A stretch of 34,197 nucleotides of DNA from JANXAZ01 sp037446605 (GTDB taxonomy: Bacteria; Pseudomonadota; Alphaproteobacteria; Geminicoccales; Geminicoccaceae), in assembly GCA_037446605.1 (NCBI GenBank), contig JBBIIE010000021.1:1-34197 (forward strand), in the 5' to 3' direction. The notes under the pieces were generated by a model, which saw only the letters and a list, made by a program, of their open reading frames with translations, searched no databases and was not told the DNA's origin. The position numbers were made by a program, and so were the translations under genes. Each line of letters starts with the position of its first letter. Position 1 is the stretch's first letter. Shown one piece after another: positions 7,886 to 16,964 of the stretch.

Positions 7886-9811
7886 GTGCTGCACCTGATC
7901 CTGGTCTTCAGCCCGCTCCTCGGGGCACTCCTCGCCGGTCTGTTCGGCCGGCGGCTCGGCGACCGCGGCGCCCAGCTCGTCACCTGCGGGCTCATGGTGG
8001 TCTCGGCCACCTGCTCGGTCGTGGGCCTGCTCCTCTACACCGGCGCGCCCGCCTTCAAGGTGCCGGTGCTGCGCTGGATCGACGTCGGCGGGCTCGAGGT
8101 CGACTGGGCGCTGCGCGTCGACACGCTCTCCACGGTCATGATGTTCGTGGTGAGCTTCGTCTCCTGCTTCATCCACATCTACTCGATCGGCTACATGGCG
8201 CACGACGCCAGCATCTCGCGCTTCATGAGCTATCTCTCGCTGTTCACCTTCGCGATGCTGATGCTGGTGACGAGCGACAACCTGCTGCAGCTCTACTTCG
8301 GCTGGGAGGGCGTGGGCGTCGCCTCCTATCTCCTGATCGGCTTCTGGTACACCCGGCCCTCGGCCTGCGCCGCGGCGATCAAGGCCTTCATCGTCAACCG
8401 CGTGGGCGATTTCGGCCTGGCCCTCGGCGTGGCACTCTGCTTCCTCCTCTTCGACAGCATCCAGTACGACGTGATCTTCGCCGAGGCCGGGGCGCACGCC
8501 GGCACGAGCGTGCGCGCCTTCGGCCTCACCGTCGACGCGCTCACGCTCCTGGCCGTGCTCCTGTTCATCGGTGCGATGGGCAAGTCGGCCCAGCTCGGCC
8601 TGCACACCTGGCTGCCCGACGCCATGGAGGGCCCGACCCCGGTCTCGGCGCTGATCCATGCCGCGACCATGGTGACCGCGGGCGTGTTCCTCGTCGCCCG
8701 CTTCTCGCCGGTCTACGAGCTGGCACCGGCGGCACTCGCCTTCGTGACCGTGATCGGCGCCTCGACCGCCCTGTTCGCCGCCACGGTCGGGCTCACCCAG
8801 TTCGACATCAAGCGGGTGATCGCCTATTCGACCTGCTCGCAGCTGGGATACATGTTCTTCGCCTGCGGCGTCGGCGCCTATGCCGCCGGCATCTTCCACC
8901 TGATGACGCATGCCTTCTTCAAGGCGCTCCTGTTCCTCGGCGCCGGCTCGGTGATCCACGCGATGTCGGACGAGCAGGACATGCGCCGGATGGGCGGCCT
9001 CGCCGACAAGATCAAGATCACCTACGCGATGATGTGGATCGGCACGCTCGCGCTCGTCGGCTTCCCGGGCACCGCCGGCTTCTTCTCCAAGGATGCCATC
9101 CTCGAGGCCGCCTGGGCCTCGCACAACGCCTTCCACCTCTACGCCTTCTGGCTCGGCGCGGCGGCCGCGGTGCTGACCGCGTTCTACTCCGGCCGGCTCA
9201 TGTTCATGACCTTCCACGGCACGCCGCGCGCCGACCGGCACGTGATGGAGCACGTCCACGAGAGTCCGCCGGTCATGACCGTGCCGCTCGGCGTGCTGGC
9301 CGCGGGCGCGCTGCTGGCCGGCTGGCTCGGCAGGGGCATGCTCGACCCCGAGGGTGCCTGGTGGGCGGGGGCGATCGCCACGGGATCGGACAACCACGTG
9401 CTGCACGCGATGCACGAGGTGCCGCTCTGGGTGAAGCTCACGCCGCTCGCGGCGCTCGTGCTCGGCCTCGGCCTTTCCTGGCTCTTCTACGTGAGGATGC
9501 CCGATCTGCCGGAGCGGGTCGCGACGGCGCTCCGCCCGCTGCACGCCTTCCTCTACAACAAGTGGTACTTCGACGAGCTCTACGACGCCGTCTTCGTGCG
9601 CCCGGCCAAGGCGCTCGGCCGCGGCCTCTGGCAGGGCGGCGACGTCGGCATCATCGACCGCTTCGGCCCGGACGGCATCGCCGCGAGCACGCTCGCGGGC
9701 GGGCGACGGGCGATCCGGCTGCAGACCGGCTACGTCTACCACTACGCCTTCGCGATGCTGATCGGCCTCGTGGCGCTCGTGGGCCTCTATCTCCTGGCGG
9801 TGGGAGGCTGA
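7886..9811 (+). CDS. nuoL: NADH-quinone oxidoreductase subunit L (ND5)
   Basis: The 641-residue antiporter-like subunit sits at the distal end of the membrane arm and pumps protons. The key TM5 glutamate is E141 in FGWEGVGVASYLLIGFW. HTWLPDAMEGPTPVSALIHA is the conserved TM7-TM8 stretch shared with Mrp antiporters. The C-terminus carries the extended region expected for the lateral helix, with YNKWYFDELYDAVFVRP before the last membrane segment. The start codon is GTG at 7886, directly giving the MLHLILVFSPLLGALLAG start typical of ND5; no ATG in frame lies closer. Confidence 0.98.
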   Translation: MLHLILVFSPLLGALLAGLFGRRLGDRGAQLVTCGLMVVSATCSVVGLLLYTGAPAFKVPVLRWIDVGGLEVDWALRVDTLSTVMMFVVSFVSCFIHIYSIGYMAHDASISRFMSYLSLFTFAMLMLVTSDNLLQLYFGWEGVGVASYLLIGFWYTRPSACAAAIKAFIVNRVGDFGLALGVALCFLLFDSIQYDVIFAEAGAHAGTSVRAFGLTVDALTLLAVLLFIGAMGKSAQLGLHTWLPDAMEGPTPVSALIHAATMVTAGVFLVARFSPVYELAPAALAFVTVIGASTALFAATVGLTQFDIKRVIAYSTCSQLGYMFFACGVGAYAAGIFHLMTHAFFKALLFLGAGSVIHAMSDEQDMRRMGGLADKIKITYAMMWIGTLALVGFPGTAGFFSKDAILEAAWASHNAFHLYAFWLGAAAAVLTAFYSGRLMFMTFHGTPRADRHVMEHVHESPPVMTVPLGVLAAGALLAGWLGRGMLDPEGAWWAGAIATGSDNHVLHAMHEVPLWVKLTPLAALVLGLGLSWLFYVRMPDLPERVATALRPLHAFLYNKWYFDELYDAVFVRPAKALGRGLWQGGDVGIIDRFGPDGIAASTLAGGRRAIRLQTGYVYHYAFAMLIGLVALVGLYLLAVGG

Positions 9812-9815
9812 GCCG

Positions 9816-11354
9816 ATGAGCGACTGGCCGCTGCTCTCGCTCACGACCTTCCTGCCGCTGGTGGGTACGGCCTTCATCCTGCTGATCCGCGGCGAGCCCG
9901 GGATCGTGGCGCAGAACGCGCGCGCCGTGGCGCTCTGGACCGCGCTCGCCACCTTCGCGCTCTCGCTCATGATCTGGGCGAACTTCGACCCGGCCCAGGG
10001 TGGCTATCAGCTCGTCGAGCAGGCCGCCTGGCTCGAGCCGCTCGGCATCCGCTACCACATGGGCGTGGACGGCATCTCGCTCTGGCTCGTCCTCCTCTCC
10101 ACCCTCCTCACCGTCGTCGTGATCGTCGGCTCCTGGTTCTCGGTGACCGAGCGCGTCAAGGAGTACATGATCACCTTCCTGATCATGGACACGCTCATGG
10201 TCGGGACCTTCTGCGCGCTCGACATCGTGCTCTTCTACATCTTCTTCGAGGGCATCCTGATCCCGATGTACCTGATCATCGGGATCTGGGGCGGGCCGCG
10301 GCGGATCTACTCGGCCTTCAAGTTCTTCCTCTATACACTCGCCGGCTCGGTGCTGTTCCTCGTGGCGATCGTCGTCATGGCCCGCGAGGCCGGCACGACC
10401 GCGATCCCCGAACTCACCCGGCACGACTTCCCGGTGGCGATGCAGACCTGGCTCTGGCTGGCGCTGTTCGCCTCCTTCGCCGTCAAGGTGCCGATGTGGC
10501 CGTTCCACACCTGGCTGCCGGACGCCCACGTCGAGGCCCCCACCGCCGGCTCGGTGCTGCTCGCGGGCGTGCTCCTCAAGCTCGGTGGCTACGGCTTCCT
10601 GCGCTTCTCCCTGCCGATGCTGCCCGAGGCCTCGGCCTTCTTCGCGCCGATGGTGTTCGCGCTCTCGATCGTGGCGATCGTCTACACCTCCCTCGTGGCG
10701 CTCGTGCAGACCGACATGAAGAAGCTGATCGCCTACAGCTCGGTCGCCCACATGGGCATCGTCACGATCGGCTGCTTCACCGCCAACGCGCTCGGGCTCA
10801 CCGGCGCCATCGTCCAGATGCTGAGCCACGGGCTCGTCTCGGCCGCGCTCTTCATGGTCGTGGGCGTGGTCTACGACCGGGTCCACTCGCGCGAGATCGA
10901 GACCTATGGCGGGCTGGCCGAGCGCATGCCGGTCTACGCCACGCTCTTCATGCTGTTCATGCTGGCCTCGGTCGGCCTGCCCGGCACCTCGGGCTTCGTG
11001 GGCGAGATCCTCGTGATCATCGGCATCTTCGGGGTCACGCCGGAAAGCCCGGCGATCCCGGCCGAGGGCTCGTGGGTGGCGCTGCTCGCCGCGACGGGCA
11101 TGATCCTGGGCGCCGCCTACATGCTCTGGCTCTACCGGCGGGTGATCTTCGGCGCCCTCGAGAAGGCCGGCCTCGCCGCGCTCCGCGACCTGCGCGCCAA
11201 CGAGGTGGTGGCGTTCGCCCCGCTCGTCCTGCTGGTCCTCCTGATGGGCGTCTACCCCGCGCTCTTCACCGACCCGATGGCCGCCTCGGTCGACCGGCTG
11301 CTCGCCGAGATCGGCGCCGCCGGCCCCGGGCGGCTGGCCCTCTCCGCGAACTGA
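9816..11354 (+). CDS. nuoM: NADH-quinone oxidoreductase subunit M (ND4)
   Basis: The 512-residue antiporter-like proton-pumping subunit has the expected length. The TM5 glutamate is E145 in FYIFFEGILIPMYLIIG. FHTWLPDAHVEAPTAGSVLL and KKLIAYSSVAHMG are conserved ND4 segments around the TM7-TM8 lysine/histidine relay. ATG 9816 follows the nuoL stop by 4 nt. The C-terminus is short and ends right before nuoN, 7 nt away. Gene order L-M-N is canonical. Confidence 0.98.
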   Translation: MSDWPLLSLTTFLPLVGTAFILLIRGEPGIVAQNARAVALWTALATFALSLMIWANFDPAQGGYQLVEQAAWLEPLGIRYHMGVDGISLWLVLLSTLLTVVVIVGSWFSVTERVKEYMITFLIMDTLMVGTFCALDIVLFYIFFEGILIPMYLIIGIWGGPRRIYSAFKFFLYTLAGSVLFLVAIVVMAREAGTTAIPELTRHDFPVAMQTWLWLALFASFAVKVPMWPFHTWLPDAHVEAPTAGSVLLAGVLLKLGGYGFLRFSLPMLPEASAFFAPMVFALSIVAIVYTSLVALVQTDMKKLIAYSSVAHMGIVTIGCFTANALGLTGAIVQMLSHGLVSAALFMVVGVVYDRVHSREIETYGGLAERMPVYATLFMLFMLASVGLPGTSGFVGEILVIIGIFGVTPESPAIPAEGSWVALLAATGMILGAAYMLWLYRRVIFGALEKAGLAALRDLRANEVVAFAPLVLLVLLMGVYPALFTDPMAASVDRLLAEIGAAGPGRLALSAN

Positions 11355-11361
11355 GGCCTCG

Positions 11362-12846
11362 ATGCCCGTGACCGCGACGCTCGATCCCGTGCCGTTCCTG
11401 CCCGAGCTCGTGCTGCTCGCGGCCGCCCTCGCGCTCCTGGTCCTGGGTGCGGCGCGCGAGCGGGCCGGGGCGGGCGCCGCGGTGGCCCCGCTCGCGGTCC
11501 TGGCGCTGCTCGTGGCGGCGCTGCTCGCAGCCGTCCTGGAGCCGCCGGCCGGGACCGTGCTCGGCGGGCATTTCCGCTTCGATCCGCTCGCCGCCTTCCT
11601 CAAGGTGGCCGTGCTGCTGGGCGCCGCCGCGAGCATCCTGCTGGCCGGCGGCTACCAGCAGGACGAGCGCATCGATCGCTTCGAGCTGCCGCTCCTGGCG
11701 CTGCTCTCGGCCCTCGGCATGAGCCTGATGGTGGCGGCCGACAGCCTTCTGGGCCTCTACATGGCGCTCGAGCTGCAGAGCCTGCCGCTCTACGTCATGG
11801 CCGCCTTCCACCGCGACCAGCTCCGCTCGACCGAGGCCGGGCTCAAGTACTTCGTCCTGGGCGCGCTCGCCTCGGGCATGCTCCTTTACGGCTGCTCGCT
11901 GCTCTACGGCTTCACCGGCACGCTCGCCTTCGCCGAGCTCGGCCGGGCGTTCGGGCCGGGCACGCCGGGCGGCGTCCCGACGGGGGCGGTCGTGGGCCTC
12001 GTGTTCGTGATCGCCGGGCTCGCCTTCAAGCTCGCCGCCGTGCCCTTCCACATGTGGACGCCGGACGTCTACGAGGGCGCGCCGACCTCGGTCACGGCCT
12101 TCCTCGCCGCCGCGCCCAAGGTGGCGGCCCTCGGGCTCACGGTGCGGATCCTCATGGGCCCGCTCGGCGACTGGGTCCTGGAGTGGCGCCAGGTGATCGT
12201 GCTCGTGGCGCTCGCCTCGATGCTGCTCGGCTCGCTGGCCGGCGTCGTGCAGACCAACATCAAGCGGCTGATGGCCTACTCGGGCATCGCCAACATCGGC
12301 TTCGCGCTGGTCGGCGTGGCCGCCGGCACCGCCGAGGGCGCGCAGGCGGCGCTCGTCTACATGGCGATCTACCTCGTCATGACGCTCGGCACCTTCGGCT
12401 GCATCCTGGCGATGCGCCGGCAGGGGGCCTATGTCGAGGAGATCGGCGAGCTCGCCGGCCTGTCGGCGCGCCAGCCGCTGCTCGCCGCCGCCTTCGCGAT
12501 CTTCATGTTCTCGCTCGCCGGCATCCCCCCGCTCGCCGGATTCTTCGGCAAGTACTTCGTGTTCCTGGCGGCGGTGCGGTCCGGCCTCACCTGGCTCGCG
12601 GTCGTGGGCCTGCTCACGAGCGTGGTCGCCGCCTACTACTATCTGCGCATCGTCAAGCTGATCTACTTCGACGCCCCGGCCGAGGCGTTCGACGCCCAGC
12701 CGGCCGCCGGGCTCCGGCTCGTCACCACGCTCGCGGCCCTGCTCGTGGCCGGCTTCGTCGTCGTGCCCGGGCCGCTGTTCGACGCGGCGCGGACCGCCGC
12801 GAGCGGGCTCGGCCCGGCACCGCTCGCCACGAGCCCGCCCCGATGA
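11362..12846 (+). CDS. nuoN: NADH-quinone oxidoreductase subunit N (ND2)
   Basis: The 494-residue third antiporter-like subunit completes the membrane arm. Visible ND2 features are LYMALELQSLPLYVMAAFHR with the conserved glutamate, STEAGLKYFVLGALASGMLL, and PFHMWTPDVYEGAPTSVTAF. KRLMAYSGIANIGFAL is the helix containing the relay lysine. The stop overlaps the birA start as ATGA (12843-12846), so the nuo transcript probably runs straight into the biotin ligase gene. No terminator-like hairpin is visible at the junction. Confidence 0.98.
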   Translation: MPVTATLDPVPFLPELVLLAAALALLVLGAARERAGAGAAVAPLAVLALLVAALLAAVLEPPAGTVLGGHFRFDPLAAFLKVAVLLGAAASILLAGGYQQDERIDRFELPLLALLSALGMSLMVAADSLLGLYMALELQSLPLYVMAAFHRDQLRSTEAGLKYFVLGALASGMLLYGCSLLYGFTGTLAFAELGRAFGPGTPGGVPTGAVVGLVFVIAGLAFKLAAVPFHMWTPDVYEGAPTSVTAFLAAAPKVAALGLTVRILMGPLGDWVLEWRQVIVLVALASMLLGSLAGVVQTNIKRLMAYSGIANIGFALVGVAAGTAEGAQAALVYMAIYLVMTLGTFGCILAMRRQGAYVEEIGELAGLSARQPLLAAAFAIFMFSLAGIPPLAGFFGKYFVFLAAVRSGLTWLAVVGLLTSVVAAYYYLRIVKLIYFDAPAEAFDAQPAAGLRLVTTLAALLVAGFVVVPGPLFDAARTAASGLGPAPLATSPPR

Positions 12847-13631
12847 GCGCTGCCGTGCCGCTCGCCGTCCGCGTCGAGCGGCACGCGCTCGTCCCCAGCA
12901 CCAACGATCTGGCCCGGGCCGCCGCCGAGCGGGGCGAGGCGGAGGGCCTGTGGATCCTGGCGGCGGCGCAGAGCGCCGGGCGCGGCCGGCAGGGCCGAAG
13001 CTGGCGGTCGCCGCCCGGCAACTTCCACGGCTCGCTCCTGCTCCGCCCGGAGCGCCCGCTCGCCGAGGTGGCGACCCTCTCGCTGGTGGCCGCCCTCGCC
13101 GTGGCCGAGGCGGTCGAGGAGGTCGCCCAAGGCTGCCTCGAGCCGCGCGTCAAATGGCCGAACGACGTGCTGGTCGGCCGCGCCAAGCTCGCCGGGATCC
13201 TGCCCGAGGCGATCGCCGGCCCGGACGGGCGCTGCGCCGCGCTCGTCCTCGGCATCGGCGTCAACCTCGCCGCCCATCCCCTGGATGTCGGCCGGCCGAC
13301 GACCTCGCTCGCCGCATCGGGCCTGGCGCCGCCCTCACCCGAGGCCTTCCTCGAGGTGCTCGCCGCGCGGCTGGGCGTGCGCCTCGCCACCTGGCGGGCG
13401 GGCGGCTTCGGCGCGCTGCGCGACGCTTGGCTGGCGCGCGCCGTGGGCCTCGGCCAGCCGGTCGAGCTCGAGGCCGGCGGGCTCGTCCACCGCGGCCGGC
13501 TCGCCGATCTGGGGAGCGACGGCTCGATCCTGCTCGAGAGCCCGGCCGGCTGCCTGGAGCGATTCACCGCGGGCGAGCTCCTGCTCGCCGCCGGGCCGGA
13601 GGCTTCAAGCACGCCGCCCGGCCGGGTATGA
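12843..13631 (+). CDS. birA: Biotin-[acetyl-CoA carboxylase] ligase, catalytic-only type
   Basis: The 262-residue enzyme activates biotin with ATP and attaches it to the carboxyl-carrier lysine of carboxylases. The biotinyl-adenylate loop is GRGRQGRSW at residues 46-54, preceded by STNDLA. KWPNDVLVGRAKLAGIL contains the catalytic lysine. A C-terminal beta domain follows. There is no N-terminal helix-turn-helix, so this is a group I ligase without the repressor function of E. coli BirA. The start overlaps the nuoN stop (ATGA). Downstream mce also belongs to propionyl-CoA metabolism, which uses a biotin enzyme, but that link is only contextual. Confidence 0.95.
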   Translation: MSAAVPLAVRVERHALVPSTNDLARAAAERGEAEGLWILAAAQSAGRGRQGRSWRSPPGNFHGSLLLRPERPLAEVATLSLVAALAVAEAVEEVAQGCLEPRVKWPNDVLVGRAKLAGILPEAIAGPDGRCAALVLGIGVNLAAHPLDVGRPTTSLAASGLAPPSPEAFLEVLAARLGVRLATWRAGGFGALRDAWLARAVGLGQPVELEAGGLVHRGRLADLGSDGSILLESPAGCLERFTAGELLLAAGPEASSTPPGRV

Positions 13632-13668
13632 GGAGCGCCGCGGGCGACCGGCGCCCCGGAGCCGAGGC

Positions 13669-14469
13669 ATGCTGCTCGCGATCGACGTCGGCAACACCAA
13701 CACCGTCTTCGCGCTGTATCGCGAGCGCACGCTCGAGGCGCAGTGGCGGCTGTCCACCAACCGCGAGCGGACGGCCGAGGAATATGCCGCCCTCCTGCTC
13801 CAGCTCGTCGGGCTCAAGGGCTTCTCGGCCGGCGATGTCGGTGCCGTGGTGATCGCGAGCGTCGTGCCGCCCGCGGTCCTGCCGCTGCGCCGGATGAGCC
13901 GCGACTTCTTCGCCTGCGAGGCCTTCGTGGTCGGCGAGGACCTCGACTACCCGATCCGCGTCGAGCTGCCCAACCCGGCCGAGGTCGGCGCCGACCGGGT
14001 GGTCAACGCGGTGGCGGCGCTCGAGCGCTACCGGCCGCCGCTCGTGATCGTCGACTTCGGCACCGCCACCACCTTCGACGTGGTCGATGCCGAGGGCGCC
14101 TATCGCGGCGGTGCCATCGCGCCGGGGATCAACCTCTCGATCGACGCGCTCGCCCGGGCCGCCGCCAAGCTGCCGCGGATCGCCATCGAGCCGCCCGAGC
14201 GGGTGATCGGCCGCTCGACCATCGAGGCCATGCAATCGGGCATCTTCTGGGGCTATGTCGGGCTGATCGAGGGCCTCGTGGCGCGCATCGAGGCGGAGTT
14301 CGGGGCGCCCATGACGGTGATCGCCACGGGCGGCCTCGCCCCACTCTTCTTCAAGCGGGCGAGCCTGTTCGACCATCTCGACCGCGATCTCACCATGGCC
14401 GGGCTGCTCGCGATCTACGAGCGCAACCGCGAGCGGGTCCGCGCCGGCAAGCGACGGGACGGGAGCTGA
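13669..14469 (+). CDS. coaX: Type III pantothenate kinase
   Basis: The 266-residue protein belongs to the ASKHA-fold CoaX family, which phosphorylates pantothenate in the first step of coenzyme A synthesis. MLLAIDVGNTNTVFAL gives the phosphate-1 motif with the catalytic Asp (D6). NPAEVGADRVVNAVAAL and IVDFGTATTFDVV are the other conserved family motifs, and GGAIAPGINLS follows. ATG 13669 is the family start; the upstream open frame is noise. It lies 37 nt after birA. Its TGA is the first element of the TGATG relay described separately. Confidence 0.96.
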   Translation: MLLAIDVGNTNTVFALYRERTLEAQWRLSTNRERTAEEYAALLLQLVGLKGFSAGDVGAVVIASVVPPAVLPLRRMSRDFFACEAFVVGEDLDYPIRVELPNPAEVGADRVVNAVAALERYRPPLVIVDFGTATTFDVVDAEGAYRGGAIAPGINLSIDALARAAAKLPRIAIEPPERVIGRSTIEAMQSGIFWGYVGLIEGLVARIEAEFGAPMTVIATGGLAPLFFKRASLFDHLDRDLTMAGLLAIYERNRERVRAGKRRDGS

Positions 14470-14505
14470 TGGGGGAGCGGAGCTGATGGGGGACCGGAGC
14501 TGATG
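14469..14505 (+). repeat. 17-bp tandem repeat forming two five-codon coupled mini-ORFs
   Basis: Three copies of GGAGCTGATGG-type sequence recur with an exact 17-bp period between coaX and rnj. The coaX TGA (14467-14469) overlaps ATG 14469, which opens MGERS and stops at TGA 14484-14486. That stop overlaps ATG 14486, which opens MGDRS and stops at TGA 14501-14503. That in turn overlaps ATG 14503, the rnj start. Each ATG is preceded by GGAG. The two units differ by one base (GAG versus GAC). The pattern fits replication slippage that copied a coupled start site; whether ribosomes use the relay is inference. Confidence 0.85.
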
Positions 14506-16203
14506 GCCGAGGAGCTGCGCTTCGTCGCCCTGGGCGGTGTGGGCGAGATCGGCATGAACGCCTATCTCTACGGCCTCGGCCGGCGCTGGCTCCTGGTCGA
14601 TCTGGGAATCGGCTTCGCCGACGACCGGCTGCCCGGCGCCGACATCGTCCTGCCCGACCCGCGCTTCCTCGAGTCCGAGCGCGAGAACCTGGCCGGCCTC
14701 GTGCTGACCCACGCGCACGAGGACCATCTGGGCGCCGTACCCCATCTCTGGCCGCGGCTCGGCTGCCCGATCTGGTGCACGCCCTTCGCCGCCGCGGTGC
14801 TGCGCCGCAAGCTCGCCGAGGCCGGCCTCGCCGCCGCCGGCGCGATCCACGAGGTCGAGCCGCGCCGGCCCTTCGCGGTGGGCCCCTTCGGCTGCCGCTT
14901 CCTGCACGTCACGCATTCGATCCCCGAGGCCAACGCGCTCGTGATCGAGACGCCGGCCGGCCGCCTCCTGCACACCGGCGACTGGAAGCTCGACCCGGCG
15001 CCGCTGATCGGGCCCACCACCGACGCCGACGGCTTCGAGGAGCTCGGCGCGGGCTCCGTCCTGGCGCTGATCGGCGACAGCACGAACGTGCTGGCGGCCG
15101 GCTCCTCGGGCTCGGAGGCCGAGGTCCGCGACAGCCTCATGCAGCTGATCGCCGCCCAGCCGAACCGGGTGGTCCTCACCACCTTCGCCTCGAACATCGC
15201 GCGCATGGAGACGGCCATCCTGGCCGGCCTCGCGGCCGGGCGCCGGCCGTTCGTGATCGGCCGCTCGATGCGGCGGATGATCGAGGCCGCGTGCGAGGTC
15301 GGCTACCTCCGCGAGCTGCCGCCGCTCGGCGACGAGCGCGAGCTCGCGCAGCTGCCGCGCGAGCGGGTCCTGGCGCTGTGCACCGGCAGCCAGGGCGAGG
15401 CGCGGAGCGCGCTCCAGCGGGTCGCCGCCGGCGGGCATCCGCGGCTCAGGCTCGAGCCCGGCGACACCGTGATCTTCTCGGCCAAGATCATCCCGGGCAA
15501 CGAGCGCGTGCTCTTCGACCTGCACAACCAGCTCGTCGCCAGCGGTGTCGAGGTGATCACCGAGGAGGACCATTTCGTCCACGTCTCGGGCCACCCCTGC
15601 CGCGACGAGCTGGAGCAGATGTACCGCTGGGTGCGGCCGCAGATCGCCGTCCCGGTGCACGGCGAGGCGCGCCACCTGCAGGCGCATGTCCGCCTGGCCC
15701 GCAGGCTCGGCGTCGGCCAGACCCTGCTCGTGGGCGACGGCGATCTCGTCCGGCTGGCGCCGGGGCCGGCCGCGGTCGTGGACAAGGTGCCGGTCGGCCG
15801 GCTCGCGGTCGACGGCACCGGGCTGATCGACGTCGGCGACGAGCTGTTCCGCACCCGCCGCCGGCTCGCCGGCAACGGCGTGGTCTCGGTCAGCCTCGTG
15901 CTCGACGAGCAGGGCAGCCTGCTCGCGCCGCCGCGCCTGGCCGCACCCGGGGTGGTGGAGCCGGCACGGCTGGAGCGCGAGCGCGCCGACCTCGAGGCCG
16001 CGATCGGCGAGGCGGTCGAGGCGCTCGACGACGAGGCGGTGCTCGACGATGCCGAGGTCGAGGAGGCGGTCCGGGTCGCGGTGCGCCGGGGCCTGGACCT
16101 GCCGCGCGACCGCCGGCCGCTCGTGAGCGTGCAGATCACCCGGCTGGATGCCGAGACGCTCGCCCGGCTCGAGGAGGAGGACGAGGGAGGTCCCACCCGA
16201 TGA
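14503..16203 (+). CDS. rnj: Ribonuclease J
   Basis: The 566-residue metallo-beta-lactamase/beta-CASP RNase acts as 5'-3' exonuclease and endonuclease in RNA decay and processing. The zinc motif H70-A-H72-E-D74-H75 is in LVLTHAHEDHLGAVPHLW, with further ligands in HVTHSIPEAN and LLHTGDWKLD. GDSTNVL and TTFASNIARM are typical RNase J segments. FSAKIIPGNE and HVSGHPCRDEL mark the beta-CASP region and the return to the MBL domain. A C-terminal alpha/beta domain for dimerisation is present. Alphaproteobacteria commonly place this gene after the nuo-birA block. The start has a GGAG box and is the last ATG of the tandem relay. Confidence 0.96.
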   Translation: MAEELRFVALGGVGEIGMNAYLYGLGRRWLLVDLGIGFADDRLPGADIVLPDPRFLESERENLAGLVLTHAHEDHLGAVPHLWPRLGCPIWCTPFAAAVLRRKLAEAGLAAAGAIHEVEPRRPFAVGPFGCRFLHVTHSIPEANALVIETPAGRLLHTGDWKLDPAPLIGPTTDADGFEELGAGSVLALIGDSTNVLAAGSSGSEAEVRDSLMQLIAAQPNRVVLTTFASNIARMETAILAGLAAGRRPFVIGRSMRRMIEAACEVGYLRELPPLGDERELAQLPRERVLALCTGSQGEARSALQRVAAGGHPRLRLEPGDTVIFSAKIIPGNERVLFDLHNQLVASGVEVITEEDHFVHVSGHPCRDELEQMYRWVRPQIAVPVHGEARHLQAHVRLARRLGVGQTLLVGDGDLVRLAPGPAAVVDKVPVGRLAVDGTGLIDVGDELFRTRRRLAGNGVVSVSLVLDEQGSLLAPPRLAAPGVVEPARLERERADLEAAIGEAVEALDDEAVLDDAEVEEAVRVAVRRGLDLPRDRRPLVSVQITRLDAETLARLEEEDEGGPTR

Positions 16204-16604
16204 TCGGACGCCTGAACCACGTGGCGATCGCCGTCCCCGACCTCGAGGCGGCGCGCGCCCTCTACCGCGACACGCTCGGCGCCCGGGTCTCGGCGATCGA
16301 GGACCAGCCCGAGCACGGCGTGCGCACGGTGTTCGTCGAGCTGCCCAACACCAAGGTCGAACTGCTGGGCGTGCTCGGCGAGCGCTCGCCGATCGCGGCC
16401 TTCCTCGAGCGCTACCCGGCCGGCGGCATCCACCATCTCTGCTACGAGGTCGAGGACATCCTTGCCGCCCGCGACAGGCTGCTGGCCCGCGGTGCCCGGG
16501 TGCTCGGCGACGGCGAGCCCAGGATCGGCGCGCACGGCAAGCCGGTCCTGTTCCTGCATCCCAAGGACCTGCTCGGCACGCTGGTCGAGCTCGAGCAGGT
16601 CTGA
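16200..16604 (+). CDS. mce: Methylmalonyl-CoA epimerase
   Basis: The 134-residue vicinal-oxygen-chelate protein interconverts (2R)- and (2S)-methylmalonyl-CoA in propionate catabolism. The metal-binding pattern of two VOC repeats is visible: H7 in LNHVAIAVPDL, a Glu in the first repeat, IHHLCYEVED in the second, and the final E in LVELEQV. HPKDLLGTLVELEQ is the family ending. The start ATG overlaps the rnj stop (ATGA), and GGAGG about 9 nt upstream inside rnj serves as ribosome-binding site. Length is normal for the family. Confidence 0.95.
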   Translation: MIGRLNHVAIAVPDLEAARALYRDTLGARVSAIEDQPEHGVRTVFVELPNTKVELLGVLGERSPIAAFLERYPAGGIHHLCYEVEDILAARDRLLARGARVLGDGEPRIGAHGKPVLFLHPKDLLGTLVELEQV

Positions 16605-16616
16605 GCGTATCGGCCT

Positions 16617-16859
16617 ATGTCGATCTACGAGGGCATCGTCACCTTCGCGGTGAGCTGGTGGCTGGTCCTGTTCATGGTCCTGCCCTGGGGCGCTCGACCG
16701 GCGGATGAGCCCGTCCCGGGCACGGTGCCCTCGGCGCCGGCGCGGCCCCGCCTCCTCCTCAAGTTCGCGGTCACGACCGTGCTCGCGCTCCTGGTGACGC
16801 TCGCGATCAAGGCCGTGGTCGAGAGCGGACTCGTCGACCTGCGGCCGCCGGCGGGGTGA
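16617..16859 (+). CDS. DUF1467 family small membrane protein
   Basis: The 80-residue protein has two predicted transmembrane helices (about residues 5-24 and 48-70) separated by a proline-rich loop. FAVSWWLVLFMVLPWGARP is the recognisable DUF1467 core. The family is typical of alphaproteobacteria and is usually found right after mce, as here; its function is unknown. It starts 12 nt after the mce stop without a strong Shine-Dalgarno sequence, so it probably depends on coupling. It is the last gene of the long nuo-led unit. No clear intrinsic terminator directly follows. Confidence 0.9.
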   Translation: MSIYEGIVTFAVSWWLVLFMVLPWGARPADEPVPGTVPSAPARPRLLLKFAVTTVLALLVTLAIKAVVESGLVDLRPPAG

Positions 16860-16964
16860 GGTGCGGGGTCGGGCGGTTGCGGAAGCGGCCCGCGACACTC
16901 TCGCCAAATGGTTGATGGATCGATCCTTTTTCCCTTCGCCCGAGCCGCCGCCGATCGTCCGCCA

